Of a stretch of DNA of 16,242 nt, positions 6,045 to 12,953 are shown one piece after another. The notes under the pieces are model-generated. The model was not told the DNA's origin and did no database searches. It saw only the letters and a program-made list of their open reading frames with translations. This DNA is from a bacterium (lineage in GTDB: Bacteria; Tectomicrobia; Entotheonellia; Entotheonellales; Entotheonellaceae): positions 1 through 16,242 of the forward strand of contig JAPULM010000236.1 of assembly GCA_027294925.1 (NCBI GenBank), in the 5' to 3' direction. The first letter of the stretch is position 1. Each line of letters opens with the position of its first letter. The position numbers were made by a program, and so were the translations under genes.

Positions 6045-6812
6045 ATGGCGACAGGAGAGATGGTTCTTTACGAAGTCAGGGATCACATCGCCTGGATCAC
6101 CCTGAATCGCCCCGAGAAGAGAAACGCGATCAACCGAGCGATGCGTAAGGAATTGGGCGATGCATACACCGACGTCAAATACAACCCCGATGTCTGGATT
6201 GCGATCCTCACCGGGAATGGGAAAGTGTTCTGCGCCGGCAAGGATCTCTTGGAGAAGGCACCGGAAAACGACGGGGAGGTGCTCTCCAACGATGACCTCT
6301 ATGATCTTCAGCGCAGCATCTACAAGCCGATCATCACCGCCTTGAACGGGCCTTGTTACGCCCAGGGGGCCGGCGCCACCCTGAACGCCGACATCGTCAT
6401 CATGTCGGAGCGGGCCTCCTTCGGTTGGCCCCAGGTGAAACGCGGCATCTCCTCGGTCAGTGGTCCGAGCCTGCTGCCCGAGGTGATCCCCTGGCCGCAG
6501 GCGATGGGTTATCTGATGCGCGGCGTGCCGATTCCTGCCGAGGAATGCCTGCGCTGGGGCCTCGCCAACGAGGTCGTTCCCCACGAGGCGTTGCTTCCCA
6601 CCGCCGAGCGGTGGGCAAAGGAGATCCTGGAGAGCGCGCCGATAGCGGTTCGGGCGATCAAGGAAGCAGCGCGGCGCGGGCAGGGATTGTCCACCCAAAG
6701 CCGCCAGAATCTGGCGCGCGATGTCGCCAACCGGATTCTGTCGAGCGACGATGCAAAGGAGGGGATTTTGGCCTTCAAGGAAAAACGCGCGCCTGTCTGG
6801 AAGGGCATGTAA
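6045..6812 (+). CDS. enoyl-CoA hydratase/isomerase (crotonase) family protein
   Basis: A 255-residue crotonase-fold protein acting on an acyl-CoA. The start ATG 6045 is chosen because ACAGGAGGAG lies just upstream; an in-frame start at 6006 lacks this. Both oxyanion-hole segments are present: FCAGKDL (residues 62-68) and QGAGATLNADIV (107-118). In classic hydratases the block ASFGxPE supplies a catalytic Glu, but here it is ASFGWPQVKRG with Gln130, and the second Glu region (SSVSGPSLLPEV) is also unlike rat crotonase. So it may not be a true hydratase; isomerase, hydrolase or another crotonase chemistry is possible. The stop lies 14 bp before the CoA-transferase ATG, so the two form an operon. 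Confidence 0.88.
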   Translation: MATGEMVLYEVRDHIAWITLNRPEKRNAINRAMRKELGDAYTDVKYNPDVWIAILTGNGKVFCAGKDLLEKAPENDGEVLSNDDLYDLQRSIYKPIITALNGPCYAQGAGATLNADIVIMSERASFGWPQVKRGISSVSGPSLLPEVIPWPQAMGYLMRGVPIPAEECLRWGLANEVVPHEALLPTAERWAKEILESAPIAVRAIKEAARRGQGLSTQSRQNLARDVANRILSSDDAKEGILAFKEKRAPVWKGM

Positions 6813-6826
6813 CGGGAGAGTGAAAA

Positions 6827-8044
6827 ATGGATGAGCCGGACAATAGCGCCAGCGAGGCTATACGGGTGTCGGAGAATTCGCAGAAGGGTGGCATCCCGCT
6901 CGGCGGCGTGCGTGTTCTCGACCTGAGCCAGATCATCGCAGGACCCTTCTGCACAACAATCCTCGCTAATCTCGGGGCCGAAGTCGTCAAGTTGGAGCCG
7001 CCGGGCGACGGGGAAGAAATGCGCCTCATCGGCCGCTACAAGGGTCGCGAGGCACACGAGGATTATTTCAACGCCAACAACTATAGCAAGAAGAGCATTG
7101 TCCTCGATCTCAAGGATGCGGACGGCCTGGCCACCGGGCGGGAGCTGGCGAAACGCGCCGATGTCCTGGTGGAGAACTTCGCGCCCGGCACGGTGAAGCG
7201 CCTGGGCATGGGCTGGGACGACCTCCATCCCCTCAACCCGCGGCTCATCTACTGTTCCTTGTCAGGATTCGGCCAGACCGGGCCCTACAGCGACCGTCTG
7301 GCCATGGACCCGATCATCCAGGCGGTGTCCGGGGTAATGAGTGTCACCGGGTGCCCGGACGGTGAGCCGACGCAGATCGGGGCGCCGCTGGCGGATGTCA
7401 TCGCCGGCATGTTCGCCGCCCATGCGGTCCTGGGCGCTCTGTTGGCGCGCCAGCGCGATGGGGAGGGCCGGTATATCGACCTCAGCATGCAGGCGGCGAT
7501 GATCGCCGTTCTCGGCCCCCGCATGGGGGAGACGCTGCAGGCCGGAATCTCGCCACAGCGCATCGGCAACCAAAACCCGATGCGGGTACCGTCGGACGTT
7601 TATCAGACCAAGGACGGCGTTCGTATCTTCATCATGGTGCAGAATGACCGAAACTGGGAGCCCTTCTGCCGAGCGCTCGATTGTCCCCACTGGCTTGACG
7701 ATCCGCGTTTTACCACTAGTCAGTTACGAGCGCAAAACCGCCAGCAGATCGACAAACTGGTCATTGATCGATTCGCCGACTGGCTAGCGGAGGACTTGAT
7801 CTCGCGGCTCGAGTCCGAGCGCGTGCCCTTCGCACACGTGAACAACTACGCCGAGGCGCTCGCCGACCCGCAGATCCACCACCGCGGCCAGATTCGCGCC
7901 CTCGACCACCCGACCGCCGGGCGAATCCGCGTCACCGGGCCGCCCTGGATCATGACGGGAAAGCAGGCCGAGGTCAGGCCACCCCCCCTGCTCGGTCAAC
8001 ATTTGACAGAAGTGCTGCGCGACTGGCTGGGCTGCAGCGATTAA
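6827..8044 (+). CDS. CaiB/BaiF family III CoA-transferase
   Basis: A complete 405-residue family III CoA-transferase. Blocks in order: GGVRVLDLSQIIAGPFCT (residues 26-43), LGAEVVKLEPPGDG, NNYSKKSIVLDLKD, ADVLVENFAPGTVKRLGMG, YCSLSGFGQTGPY, then IGAPLADVIAGMFA with the expected nucleophilic Asp190. The C-terminal half has FIMVQNDRNWEPFC and HRGQI. Length is typical. ATG 6827 follows CGGGAG. It would move CoA to a carboxylic acid that the upstream crotonase-family enzyme then processes. The acid is not identifiable from sequence. It is not a duplicate of the partial CoA-transferase at the left edge. Confidence 0.92.
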   Translation: MDEPDNSASEAIRVSENSQKGGIPLGGVRVLDLSQIIAGPFCTTILANLGAEVVKLEPPGDGEEMRLIGRYKGREAHEDYFNANNYSKKSIVLDLKDADGLATGRELAKRADVLVENFAPGTVKRLGMGWDDLHPLNPRLIYCSLSGFGQTGPYSDRLAMDPIIQAVSGVMSVTGCPDGEPTQIGAPLADVIAGMFAAHAVLGALLARQRDGEGRYIDLSMQAAMIAVLGPRMGETLQAGISPQRIGNQNPMRVPSDVYQTKDGVRIFIMVQNDRNWEPFCRALDCPHWLDDPRFTTSQLRAQNRQQIDKLVIDRFADWLAEDLISRLESERVPFAHVNNYAEALADPQIHHRGQIRALDHPTAGRIRVTGPPWIMTGKQAEVRPPPLLGQHLTEVLRDWLGCSD

Positions 8045-8425
8045 GCAATTGAGCGGTCATGTCGGATTTTGTCACCATGCTGCCGGTCACGCGTTTTATG
8101 GCGCTTTCCGGTCCCCTTGTCGTACGGTGTGTGACACAGGTGAACAGCGCAGTGGCAAAGAACGCGGCGGTGCCGACGTCCATGTCCGAGCAAAAGGCCA
8201 TCCACTTTACAGGAGATGGTACCTTCAACACCTTAAATCTGTCTCGGAGCTTGCATTTTGTGTTCGGAAGAGTTTAAATAATGAAATCACGTATCGCATG
8301 ATGAAATTCGATAGGGTTACCGATTGGCGAATTAACTGGCTTGACATGGCATTCTGCAAACCGTACGTTTGCAGGGCGGGTGCTGCGACGGCGACACTCG
8401 CATTTGACAGAAGGAGATGATCACA
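8045..8425. other. intergenic region upstream of cupin copy 2
   Basis: No family-like protein in any frame. At 8291-8307, GTATCGCATGATGAAAT matches 12 of 17 positions of the operator-like 17-mer at 1718. A promoter-palindrome combination lies at 8341-8374. The end of the leader (ATTTGACAGAAGGAGA) closely resembles the leader just before the MerB-like gene (ATTGACAGAAAGGAGA). Confidence 0.45.
8341..8374 (+). promoter_or_regulatory. promoter with overlapping perfect palindrome
   Basis: TTGACA at 8341-8346, with a weak -10 (TACGTT, 8364-8369) 17 nt on. A perfect inverted repeat, CTGCAAAC-CGTAC-GTTTGCAG, spans 8354-8374 and would cover the -10. That layout suits repression by a dimeric regulator. 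Transcription would run into cupin copy 2. Confidence 0.5.
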
Positions 8426-9040
8426 ATGGCACAACAGACATCTGTGGTGACGGTATCGCGTCAGGCGGTGATTGACGAGATGATTTGCCGAGTTCGCGCC
8501 GTGGCGCAGAACAACGACATTACCCGGGAGACGTTGGAGGACATCAAGGCCGAAATGGTGCAGGTGGCCAAGCGCAAAGAGCTGTTTCCCTTAGCCGATT
8601 TTCAACCGGAAGGTGAAGCGCCAGGTCGTCAGCCCATGCAACTGCTGCACAAGGATGATGACGGCCAACTTGCACTGTATATGTCCACATCCGTCTCGGA
8701 GCAAAAACCGCCGCCGCACAATCACGCCACCTGGGCCGTGATCGTGGGGATTCAGGGCGAAGAACACAATTGGATTTTCGAGCGTACCGATGATGGTTCC
8801 GTGCCGGGCAAGGGCACGGTGCGTGTCGTAGAAGAGCGCGTGGCAACGCCTGGAACCGGCGTGGCCTTGATGCCCGAGGACATTCATAGCATGCAGGGCA
8901 AGCCCGAAGCGGGCGGTCGTTTGACGTTTCATTTGTATGGCGTCAGCACCAATTTGCAAACCGGGCGAGTGGCCTATAATGAAGCCGATGGCACCTACCG
9001 GCTGTTCCCGCCGGGACGTGAGAATCAAACCGTGGCGTAG
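8426..9040 (+). CDS. cysteine-dioxygenase-like cupin, copy 2
   Basis: A 204-residue cupin of the thiol-dioxygenase type. The start at 8426 is preferred over the in-frame ATG at 8417 because AAGGAG then lies 9 nt upstream instead of touching the codon. The metal site reads PPPHNHATWAVIVGIQGEEHNWIF (His98, His100, Glu112/113), followed by MPEDIHSMQGKPE (His154) and FHLYGV (His169). A helical N-terminus of about 60 residues precedes the barrel. It shares the HNHxxWAV block with the other two cupins but little else, so the three are old paralogues or separately acquired. An Fe(II) thiol or related dioxygenase is likely; the substrate is unknown. Confidence 0.85.
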   Translation: MAQQTSVVTVSRQAVIDEMICRVRAVAQNNDITRETLEDIKAEMVQVAKRKELFPLADFQPEGEAPGRQPMQLLHKDDDGQLALYMSTSVSEQKPPPHNHATWAVIVGIQGEEHNWIFERTDDGSVPGKGTVRVVEERVATPGTGVALMPEDIHSMQGKPEAGGRLTFHLYGVSTNLQTGRVAYNEADGTYRLFPPGRENQTVA

Positions 9041-9154
9041 GAGGGGCGTGACGACATCATCGATCCCGCCGACACGCGCCAAGTGTTGATCAGCGGCCTG
9101 GAAATGGCCCTGCACCGCCGCCAGCCAGGTTTTAAACACCCGATTTATCTATGA
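9041..9154 (+). pseudogene. C-terminal relic of an acyl-CoA carboxylase carboxyltransferase
   Basis: Directly after the cupin stop and in the same frame: DDIIDPADTRQVLISGLEMALHRRQP, ending HPIYL and a stop. The DxIDPxDTRxVL signature is the C-terminal end of propionyl/methylcrotonyl-CoA carboxylase beta-type subunits. About 36 codons remain of a roughly 520-residue protein. A second relic of the same family sits at 12520-12847. Confidence 0.75.
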
Positions 9155-9164
9155 TGTGAGCCTC

Positions 9165-9728
9165 TCATTGTTCCTTGACGAAAAACGGTGTCTCGATATT
9201 CTTCTCCACATCGAATTGCGAGCGTCCAGTGTGGTTGAGATGTATGCCGTAGATGTGCAGGGACACGGTGACGTTCTCGGTGTCATTCGTCACACTGTGG
9301 ATTTCGTGCGGCAGAAACGCCACGATTTCTCCCAGGCTGAAGACCTTTTCGCCGTTCCATACCACTTCAGCATAGCCGGGACGCGAGCCGTCATCCAGGC
9401 GTTTCCAGAACGTATTCGTTTCCAGACCATCAACGCCTGACACCACGGCCCAGGTGCCGTGATTATGCGGCGGGGCGCCACGGCCGGGGAGCCAGGCAAT
9501 AGCGAAGACCGCCAGCGTGTGATCAGACTCTTCGTGTAACAGATGGACGCCAAACCCTTGCTCGGAATCGCACCTGTACAGGTCGGCCGTGAGCCAATTT
9601 TTGGACCTGGCCAGGCATTGGGCCAATGGGCTCACCCTGTTGATGATCTCTTGATCATCGTGCGCCTCGCTTGTAATGGTCCGTAAATTCTGTACGAAAT
9701 CGGAAAGTGTATAGGTCGTGATTGACAT
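9165..9728 (-). CDS. cysteine-dioxygenase-like cupin, copy 3
   Basis: A 187-residue thiol-dioxygenase-type cupin. Metal-site blocks: GAPPHNHGTWAVVSGVDGLETNTFW (His88, His90, Glu103), FLPHEIHSVTND (His144) and VSLHIYGIHL (His158). ATG 9728 follows CAGGAG. It is transcribed toward copy 2 (tail to tail, 10 bp from the carboxyltransferase relic) and follows the rhodanese at 9792-10238 by 63 bp on the same strand, so rhodanese and cupin are probably one unit. Such a pair suggests sulfane sulfur or a sulfinate product being passed on, but the true substrate is not visible. Confidence 0.86.
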   Translation of the reverse strand: MSITTYTLSDFVQNLRTITSEAHDDQEIINRVSPLAQCLARSKNWLTADLYRCDSEQGFGVHLLHEESDHTLAVFAIAWLPGRGAPPHNHGTWAVVSGVDGLETNTFWKRLDDGSRPGYAEVVWNGEKVFSLGEIVAFLPHEIHSVTNDTENVTVSLHIYGIHLNHTGRSQFDVEKNIETPFFVKEQ

Positions 9729-9791
9729 TGGTGTGAATCTCCTGAAGCTAATCGTTGCCGTTGTATATTGCCATGCAGTAAACCGGCACTG

Positions 9792-10238
9792 TCACACCGC
9801 GGCAGCGATGACGTCAAATCCCGCCTCTTTCCAGGCGGCTCTGCCACCGATGAGGTCAGACACCTCGGTTCGGCCATGTTGAGTCAGGATGCCGGCAGCG
9901 ATTGCCGAGCGGTAGCCATTAGCGCAGTGAATAGCGACAGGACGAGCAGGAGGGATTTCGTCGAGTTGTCGCTTCAGGCGATTCAGGGGAATATGCAGGC
10001 TCCCATCAATATACTTATCGTGGTGTTCATTGACAGTGCGCCCGTCGAGAACGATCGGAGGGGTGGGCGAGGGAAGCTGAGTAGCAAGCTCTGCGGGTGT
10101 GCGTCGCGCCATACATCGGACCGGATCGGGGCGCGTAGCAAGAGCCTGTGCGCCATTGGCAAGGTACCCTACCACACGATCGAAACCGACACGGCCCAGG
10201 CGCATCAGACAGCCGAGATAATATTGTTTTAACAGCAT
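9792..10238 (-). CDS. rhodanese-domain protein (resembles the C-terminal part of persulfide dioxygenase-rhodanese fusions)
   Basis: A 148-residue protein with one rhodanese domain (about residues 47-148). The active-site loop is HCANGYRS with Cys105, and LIGGRAAWKEAGFDV ends the domain. ATG 10238 is chosen because AAAAGGAG lies just upstream. The first 34 residues (YYLGCLMRLGRVGFDRVVGYLANG) resemble the linker before the last rhodanese domain in metallo-beta-lactamase persulfide dioxygenase fusions, where GYxxVxGYLxGG is common. The gene may be the surviving C-terminal piece of such a fusion, now with its own start. The CxxGYRS loop suggests an active sulfurtransferase handling sulfane sulfur. 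Cupin copy 3 follows downstream. Confidence 0.85.
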   Translation of the reverse strand: MLLKQYYLGCLMRLGRVGFDRVVGYLANGAQALATRPDPVRCMARRTPAELATQLPSPTPPIVLDGRTVNEHHDKYIDGSLHIPLNRLKRQLDEIPPARPVAIHCANGYRSAIAAGILTQHGRTEVSDLIGGRAAWKEAGFDVIAAAV

Positions 10239-10339
10239 GCGATTCTCCTTTTCTGCATATTTCCTGCCACTTCCCCGCCGCGACAACCAAATCGATTATC
10301 GGCAAGCACTGGGTCAGCAAGACGGACTTTTGTGGTCAT
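10229..10339 (-). CDS. possible 36-aa small protein overlapping the rhodanese start
   Basis: ATG at 10339 follows a strong AAGGAGGAG site. The frame begins MTTKVRLADPVLADNR, contains three Cys, ends CC, and overlaps the first bases of the rhodanese gene. I recognise no family. It could be a leader peptide that couples translation to the rhodanese, or the stump of a deleted gene. Support is the ribosome site alone. Confidence 0.35.
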   Translation of the reverse strand: MTTKVRLADPVLADNRFGCRGGEVAGNMQKRRIACC

Positions 10340-10642
10340 CGTCTCCTCCTTACGCTATAAACATGGGCCTACAATATGGGCCGACCAGCAGTAAGCAAGC
10401 TTGCATGATCGCCAACTCACGCTTCGAGGTGACCCTCGTGTACTTCCGTATCGTCCGGAAGTCACATACAATCATATACCTTCCATGGACAAGAACGCCA
10501 TAATCACGGTAGATCGACGCAGGGCCATCCAGTTCTCCGCCCTACGTAGCCGACAAAACCCCATCACCTGGGCACTTAGGCTTTTGGCGTATTTAGACAC
10601 CCACAGCGACCCCAAATCTGAAAAACTGCTTGACCCTGGTGG
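10340..10642. other. intergenic region between divergent rhodanese units
   Basis: No family-like protein seen. A hairpin at 10442-10462 has arms ACTTCCG and CGGAAGT with a 7-nt loop. GGGCCTACAATATGGGCC (10365-10382) carries two GGGCC direct repeats. The region separates the minus-strand rhodanese/cupin unit from the plus-strand promoter at 10643. Confidence 0.4.
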
Positions 10643-10671
10643 TTGACTTTGAACGACCGCCGATGTATCAT
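10643..10671 (+). promoter_or_regulatory. strong sigma70-type promoter for the 64-aa ORF and tandem rhodanese
   Basis: TTGACT (10643-10648), an exact 17-nt spacer and TATCAT (10666-10671). The predicted start near 10679 leaves a short leader before ATG 10695. Confidence 0.65.
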
Positions 10672-10694
10672 GCTTTTCCGCCATTATCCTTTAT

Positions 10695-10889
10695 ATGGAT
10701 GCGCCAGGCATTCGCGAGGAACTCTACCAGCACGCCCGGCGCCAAGGGGGCGATTGGCTACTGCATGAGCGGCACGTTCGTCACGGCTACTCCTTCCCAG
10801 TGTGGCTGACCTACCAGCGGGCCGGGGCAGATCGCAACTGGGAGCGTATTTTTGCCATGTTCCACCGTCAGATCCCCGCGTCCGCGTAA
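10695..10889 (+). CDS. small hypothetical protein (64 aa)
   Basis: The frame reads MDAPGIREELYQHARRQGGD, then WLLHERHVRHGYSFPVW and NWERIFAMFHRQIPASA. It is rich in Arg, His and Trp, with amphipathic helical character at both ends and no membrane segment. It sits about 16 nt after a good promoter start and 18 bp before the tandem rhodanese, so it is probably transcribed with it. No convincing ribosome site is seen. It could be a real small protein or the C-terminal relic of a larger enzyme. I do not recognise the family. Confidence 0.45.
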   Translation: MDAPGIREELYQHARRQGGDWLLHERHVRHGYSFPVWLTYQRAGADRNWERIFAMFHRQIPASA

Positions 10890-10907
10890 CTTAAGAAAGG
10901 CACTGTC

Positions 10908-12488
10908 ATGGCCCAGAAGATATCGCCGCAAGCCCTGCACGATCTCCTGCAAGGCAACGCCCCGTTTGCCCTCATCGACGTGCGCGAAGCGGGTGAACAC
11001 AACAGTTCGCACATCCCCGACTCCAGCTTGATTCCCCGCCGCTGCCTGGAATTTCAGATGGCTAGCGCTGTGCCGGTGCAACAGGTGCAGGTGGTCTTGT
11101 ATGACGACAATGGGGACCGCGCCGACTTGGCCGCATCGACCCTCGAGGCGATGGGCTACATCCAGGTGTTGGTTCTGGATGGCGGCATCAACCGGTGGAC
11201 CACGCAGGACTATCCGACTGAGTGGGGCAGCAACGTCATCAGCAAAGATTTTGGGGAAAAGATGGAGGTGGTGCACCACGTGCCCGAGATTGAGGCGACG
11301 GAGTTGCACGAACGCATCGAACGGGGCGACAAGCTGGTCATTCTGGATACTCGCACCCCGGAAGAGTACCAGCGCTTTTGTATTCCCGGCGGCCGCAGTG
11401 TTCCCGGCGGCGAATTGGCGCTGCGCATTACCGACATTACGAAGGATCTGGATGCGGACACCACGGTGATTGTCAACTGCGCCGGCCGTACCCGTAGCAT
11501 CATCGGCACCCGAGTGCTGCAGAGAATGGGACTGCGCAATCTCTACGGCTTGAAAAACGGCACCTCGGGTTGGTTATTGGCCGGCTACCAACTGGAAACG
11601 GGAGCCGACCGCTTGGACCTGCCCGAGCCGTCTGCCGCAGGTTTAGCGGCAGCCGAAGCCTATGCCGATCGTCTGGCCGCTGAAGACGGGGTGCGCAACG
11701 TTGATATCCCGAGCCTCCGGAAGATGTTGGACAAACGGCAGCGGGAGATCGTCTACTTCATTGATGTGCGTACGATCCGGGAATACGAGACGGGCCACAT
11801 TCCCGGCTTCCGCTGGTTCCCTGGCGGTCAGGTGGTGCAACGCTCCGACGACGTGCTGGCAGCCAAACATTGCCCGGTGGTGTTTGCCTGCGATGGCAAG
11901 GCCCGAGCCACGATTACCGCTTCCTGGTATCGGCAGTTCGGCTTTGAGGAGGTGTTCGTGGTGCAGGGCGGCACCAGGGCCTGGGCCGCGGCGGGCTTGT
12001 CTCTGGAAGCAGGGGTTGTTGAACCGACACCCTTTGGCCTGGCACAAGCCAGGCAGCAGGTACCGCACCTCTCTCCGCAATCCTTGCAGGCTGCCCAGCC
12101 TCCGGTGGTGCTCTTTGTGGACACCAGCCAGGACTTTGCCCGTAGCCATGTACCGGGTGCCCGTTGGCTCTCCCGCAGCTTCCTGGAACTGCAAATTGGC
12201 ACGATGGCGCCGTCAAAAGAAACCGCCATTGCCGTCACTTGCAGCGATGGCCGTAACGCCGCACTGGCTGGCGCCACTTTGCAAGCGTTGGGCTATGCAA
12301 ATGTCTCGGTGCTGGAGGGTGGTATGGACGCTTGGCAACAGGCCGGTCTGCTGGTTGAAAGCGGACTCTCCGGGGTGATGCAACCGCCAACAGACGTGGT
12401 GGCGTCAGGACCGGATCGCAACTACGCCGACATGGCCAATTACCTGCGCTGGGAAACCGCCCTGGGCGAGAGGTACGCCACGTCATAG
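10908..12488 (+). CDS. four-domain tandem rhodanese sulfurtransferase
   Basis: A 526-residue cytoplasmic protein made of four rhodanese domains, roughly residues 5-110, 125-230, 255-365 and 385-480. Each has the ALIDVRE/GHIPG-type entry motif and a closing GG...W motif. The active-site Cys is present in domain 2 (NCAGRTRS, Cys191), domain 3 (ACDGKARA, Cys328) and domain 4 (TCSDGRNA, Cys445). In domain 1 the position is Asp66 (LYDDNGDRA), so that domain should not carry persulfide. Rhodaneses move sulfane sulfur from donors such as thiosulfate or persulfides to acceptors; several domains in a row suggest relay or multi-acceptor use. ATG 10908 follows AAGAAAGG. It shares a promoter with the 64-aa ORF and diverges from the other rhodanese/cupin unit. 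Confidence 0.92.
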   Translation: MAQKISPQALHDLLQGNAPFALIDVREAGEHNSSHIPDSSLIPRRCLEFQMASAVPVQQVQVVLYDDNGDRADLAASTLEAMGYIQVLVLDGGINRWTTQDYPTEWGSNVISKDFGEKMEVVHHVPEIEATELHERIERGDKLVILDTRTPEEYQRFCIPGGRSVPGGELALRITDITKDLDADTTVIVNCAGRTRSIIGTRVLQRMGLRNLYGLKNGTSGWLLAGYQLETGADRLDLPEPSAAGLAAAEAYADRLAAEDGVRNVDIPSLRKMLDKRQREIVYFIDVRTIREYETGHIPGFRWFPGGQVVQRSDDVLAAKHCPVVFACDGKARATITASWYRQFGFEEVFVVQGGTRAWAAAGLSLEAGVVEPTPFGLAQARQQVPHLSPQSLQAAQPPVVLFVDTSQDFARSHVPGARWLSRSFLELQIGTMAPSKETAIAVTCSDGRNAALAGATLQALGYANVSVLEGGMDAWQQAGLLVESGLSGVMQPPTDVVASGPDRNYADMANYLRWETALGERYATS

Positions 12489-12519
12489 CCAACGGTGGCC
12501 ATCAGCCGAGCCCGGCATA

Positions 12520-12847
12520 TCATCGAACACTTGGCGGAAGATACCGTCCAACGTGCCATTGGCGCGTATCGCGGGGATCTATCATATCTTCTACACCAAA
12601 CGCCTCTGCCGTGCGCAGCGGTGAATTCATCGCTAGGAGTTCGGCTTCAAGTTCTTGCTGACGTTTAGCAGGATCGGGCGCCTGGGCAATCTCACGCCGG
12701 TATACCACCGCCGCACCATCCTCGATAGGCAGCGAGCCCCACTCGGCCGATGGCCGGCTTGCCGGCGTCGTGTTGGCGCTGCACCCGCTCCGGCCCACCG
12801 AGTTCTCGGGCCAGGGCATGGCGCCGTTGCAGTTCCTCGACTTCGGG
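12520..12847 (-). pseudogene. acyl-CoA carboxylase carboxyltransferase pseudogene with large internal deletion
   Basis: The minus strand starts with an N-terminal-type helix, PEVEELQRRHALARELGG then PERVQRQHDAGK, as in propionyl-CoA carboxylase beta subunits. The frame then shifts near 12730 and jumps to the C-terminal region: AAVVYRREIAQAPDPAKRQQ, then EAFGVEDMIDPRDTRQ. About 400 residues between them, including both CoA/biotin-binding halves, are gone. After DTRQ the sequence degenerates to a stop at 12520. It is related to, but not identical with, the relic at 9041-9154. Confidence 0.8.
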
Positions 12848-12855
12848 TTGCCAAC

Positions 12856-12884
12856 TTCGGATTTTGGAATTCGGATTTCGGATC
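12856..12884. repeat. degenerate ATCCGAA heptamer-type tandem repeat
   Basis: On the minus strand, units ATCCGAA, ATCCGAA, TTCCAAA and ATCCGAA follow each other. Similar short CCGAAAT/ATCCGAA arrays are known from intergenic DNA in several bacterial groups, such as Planctomycetes, from memory. It lies just upstream of the carboxyltransferase pseudogene. Confidence 0.5.
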
Positions 12885-12953
12885 TGTAATAGCCGTCCGA
12901 CGCGATTCCGCCACCATTGCTGTCTGTTATGTCATACTCATGATCTCCTGTAG

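Noticed and set aside
5772..6698. A 308-residue minus-strand frame
   Set aside because: It is antisense to the clear crotonase gene, has low-complexity Gly/Arg/Pro-rich text and no family signature.
8059..8277. 72-residue ORF upstream of cupin copy 2
   Set aside because: No ribosome site, no family features, and it overlaps the promoter/operator region.
11643..12378. Long alternative frames on both strands inside the tandem rhodanese
   Set aside because: They overlap a gene with four clear domains and show no domain of their own.
12856..12884. CRISPR-like array
   Set aside because: Units are 7 bp and adjacent without spacers; this is a short tandem repeat. No CRISPR array or cas gene was seen anywhere in the window.
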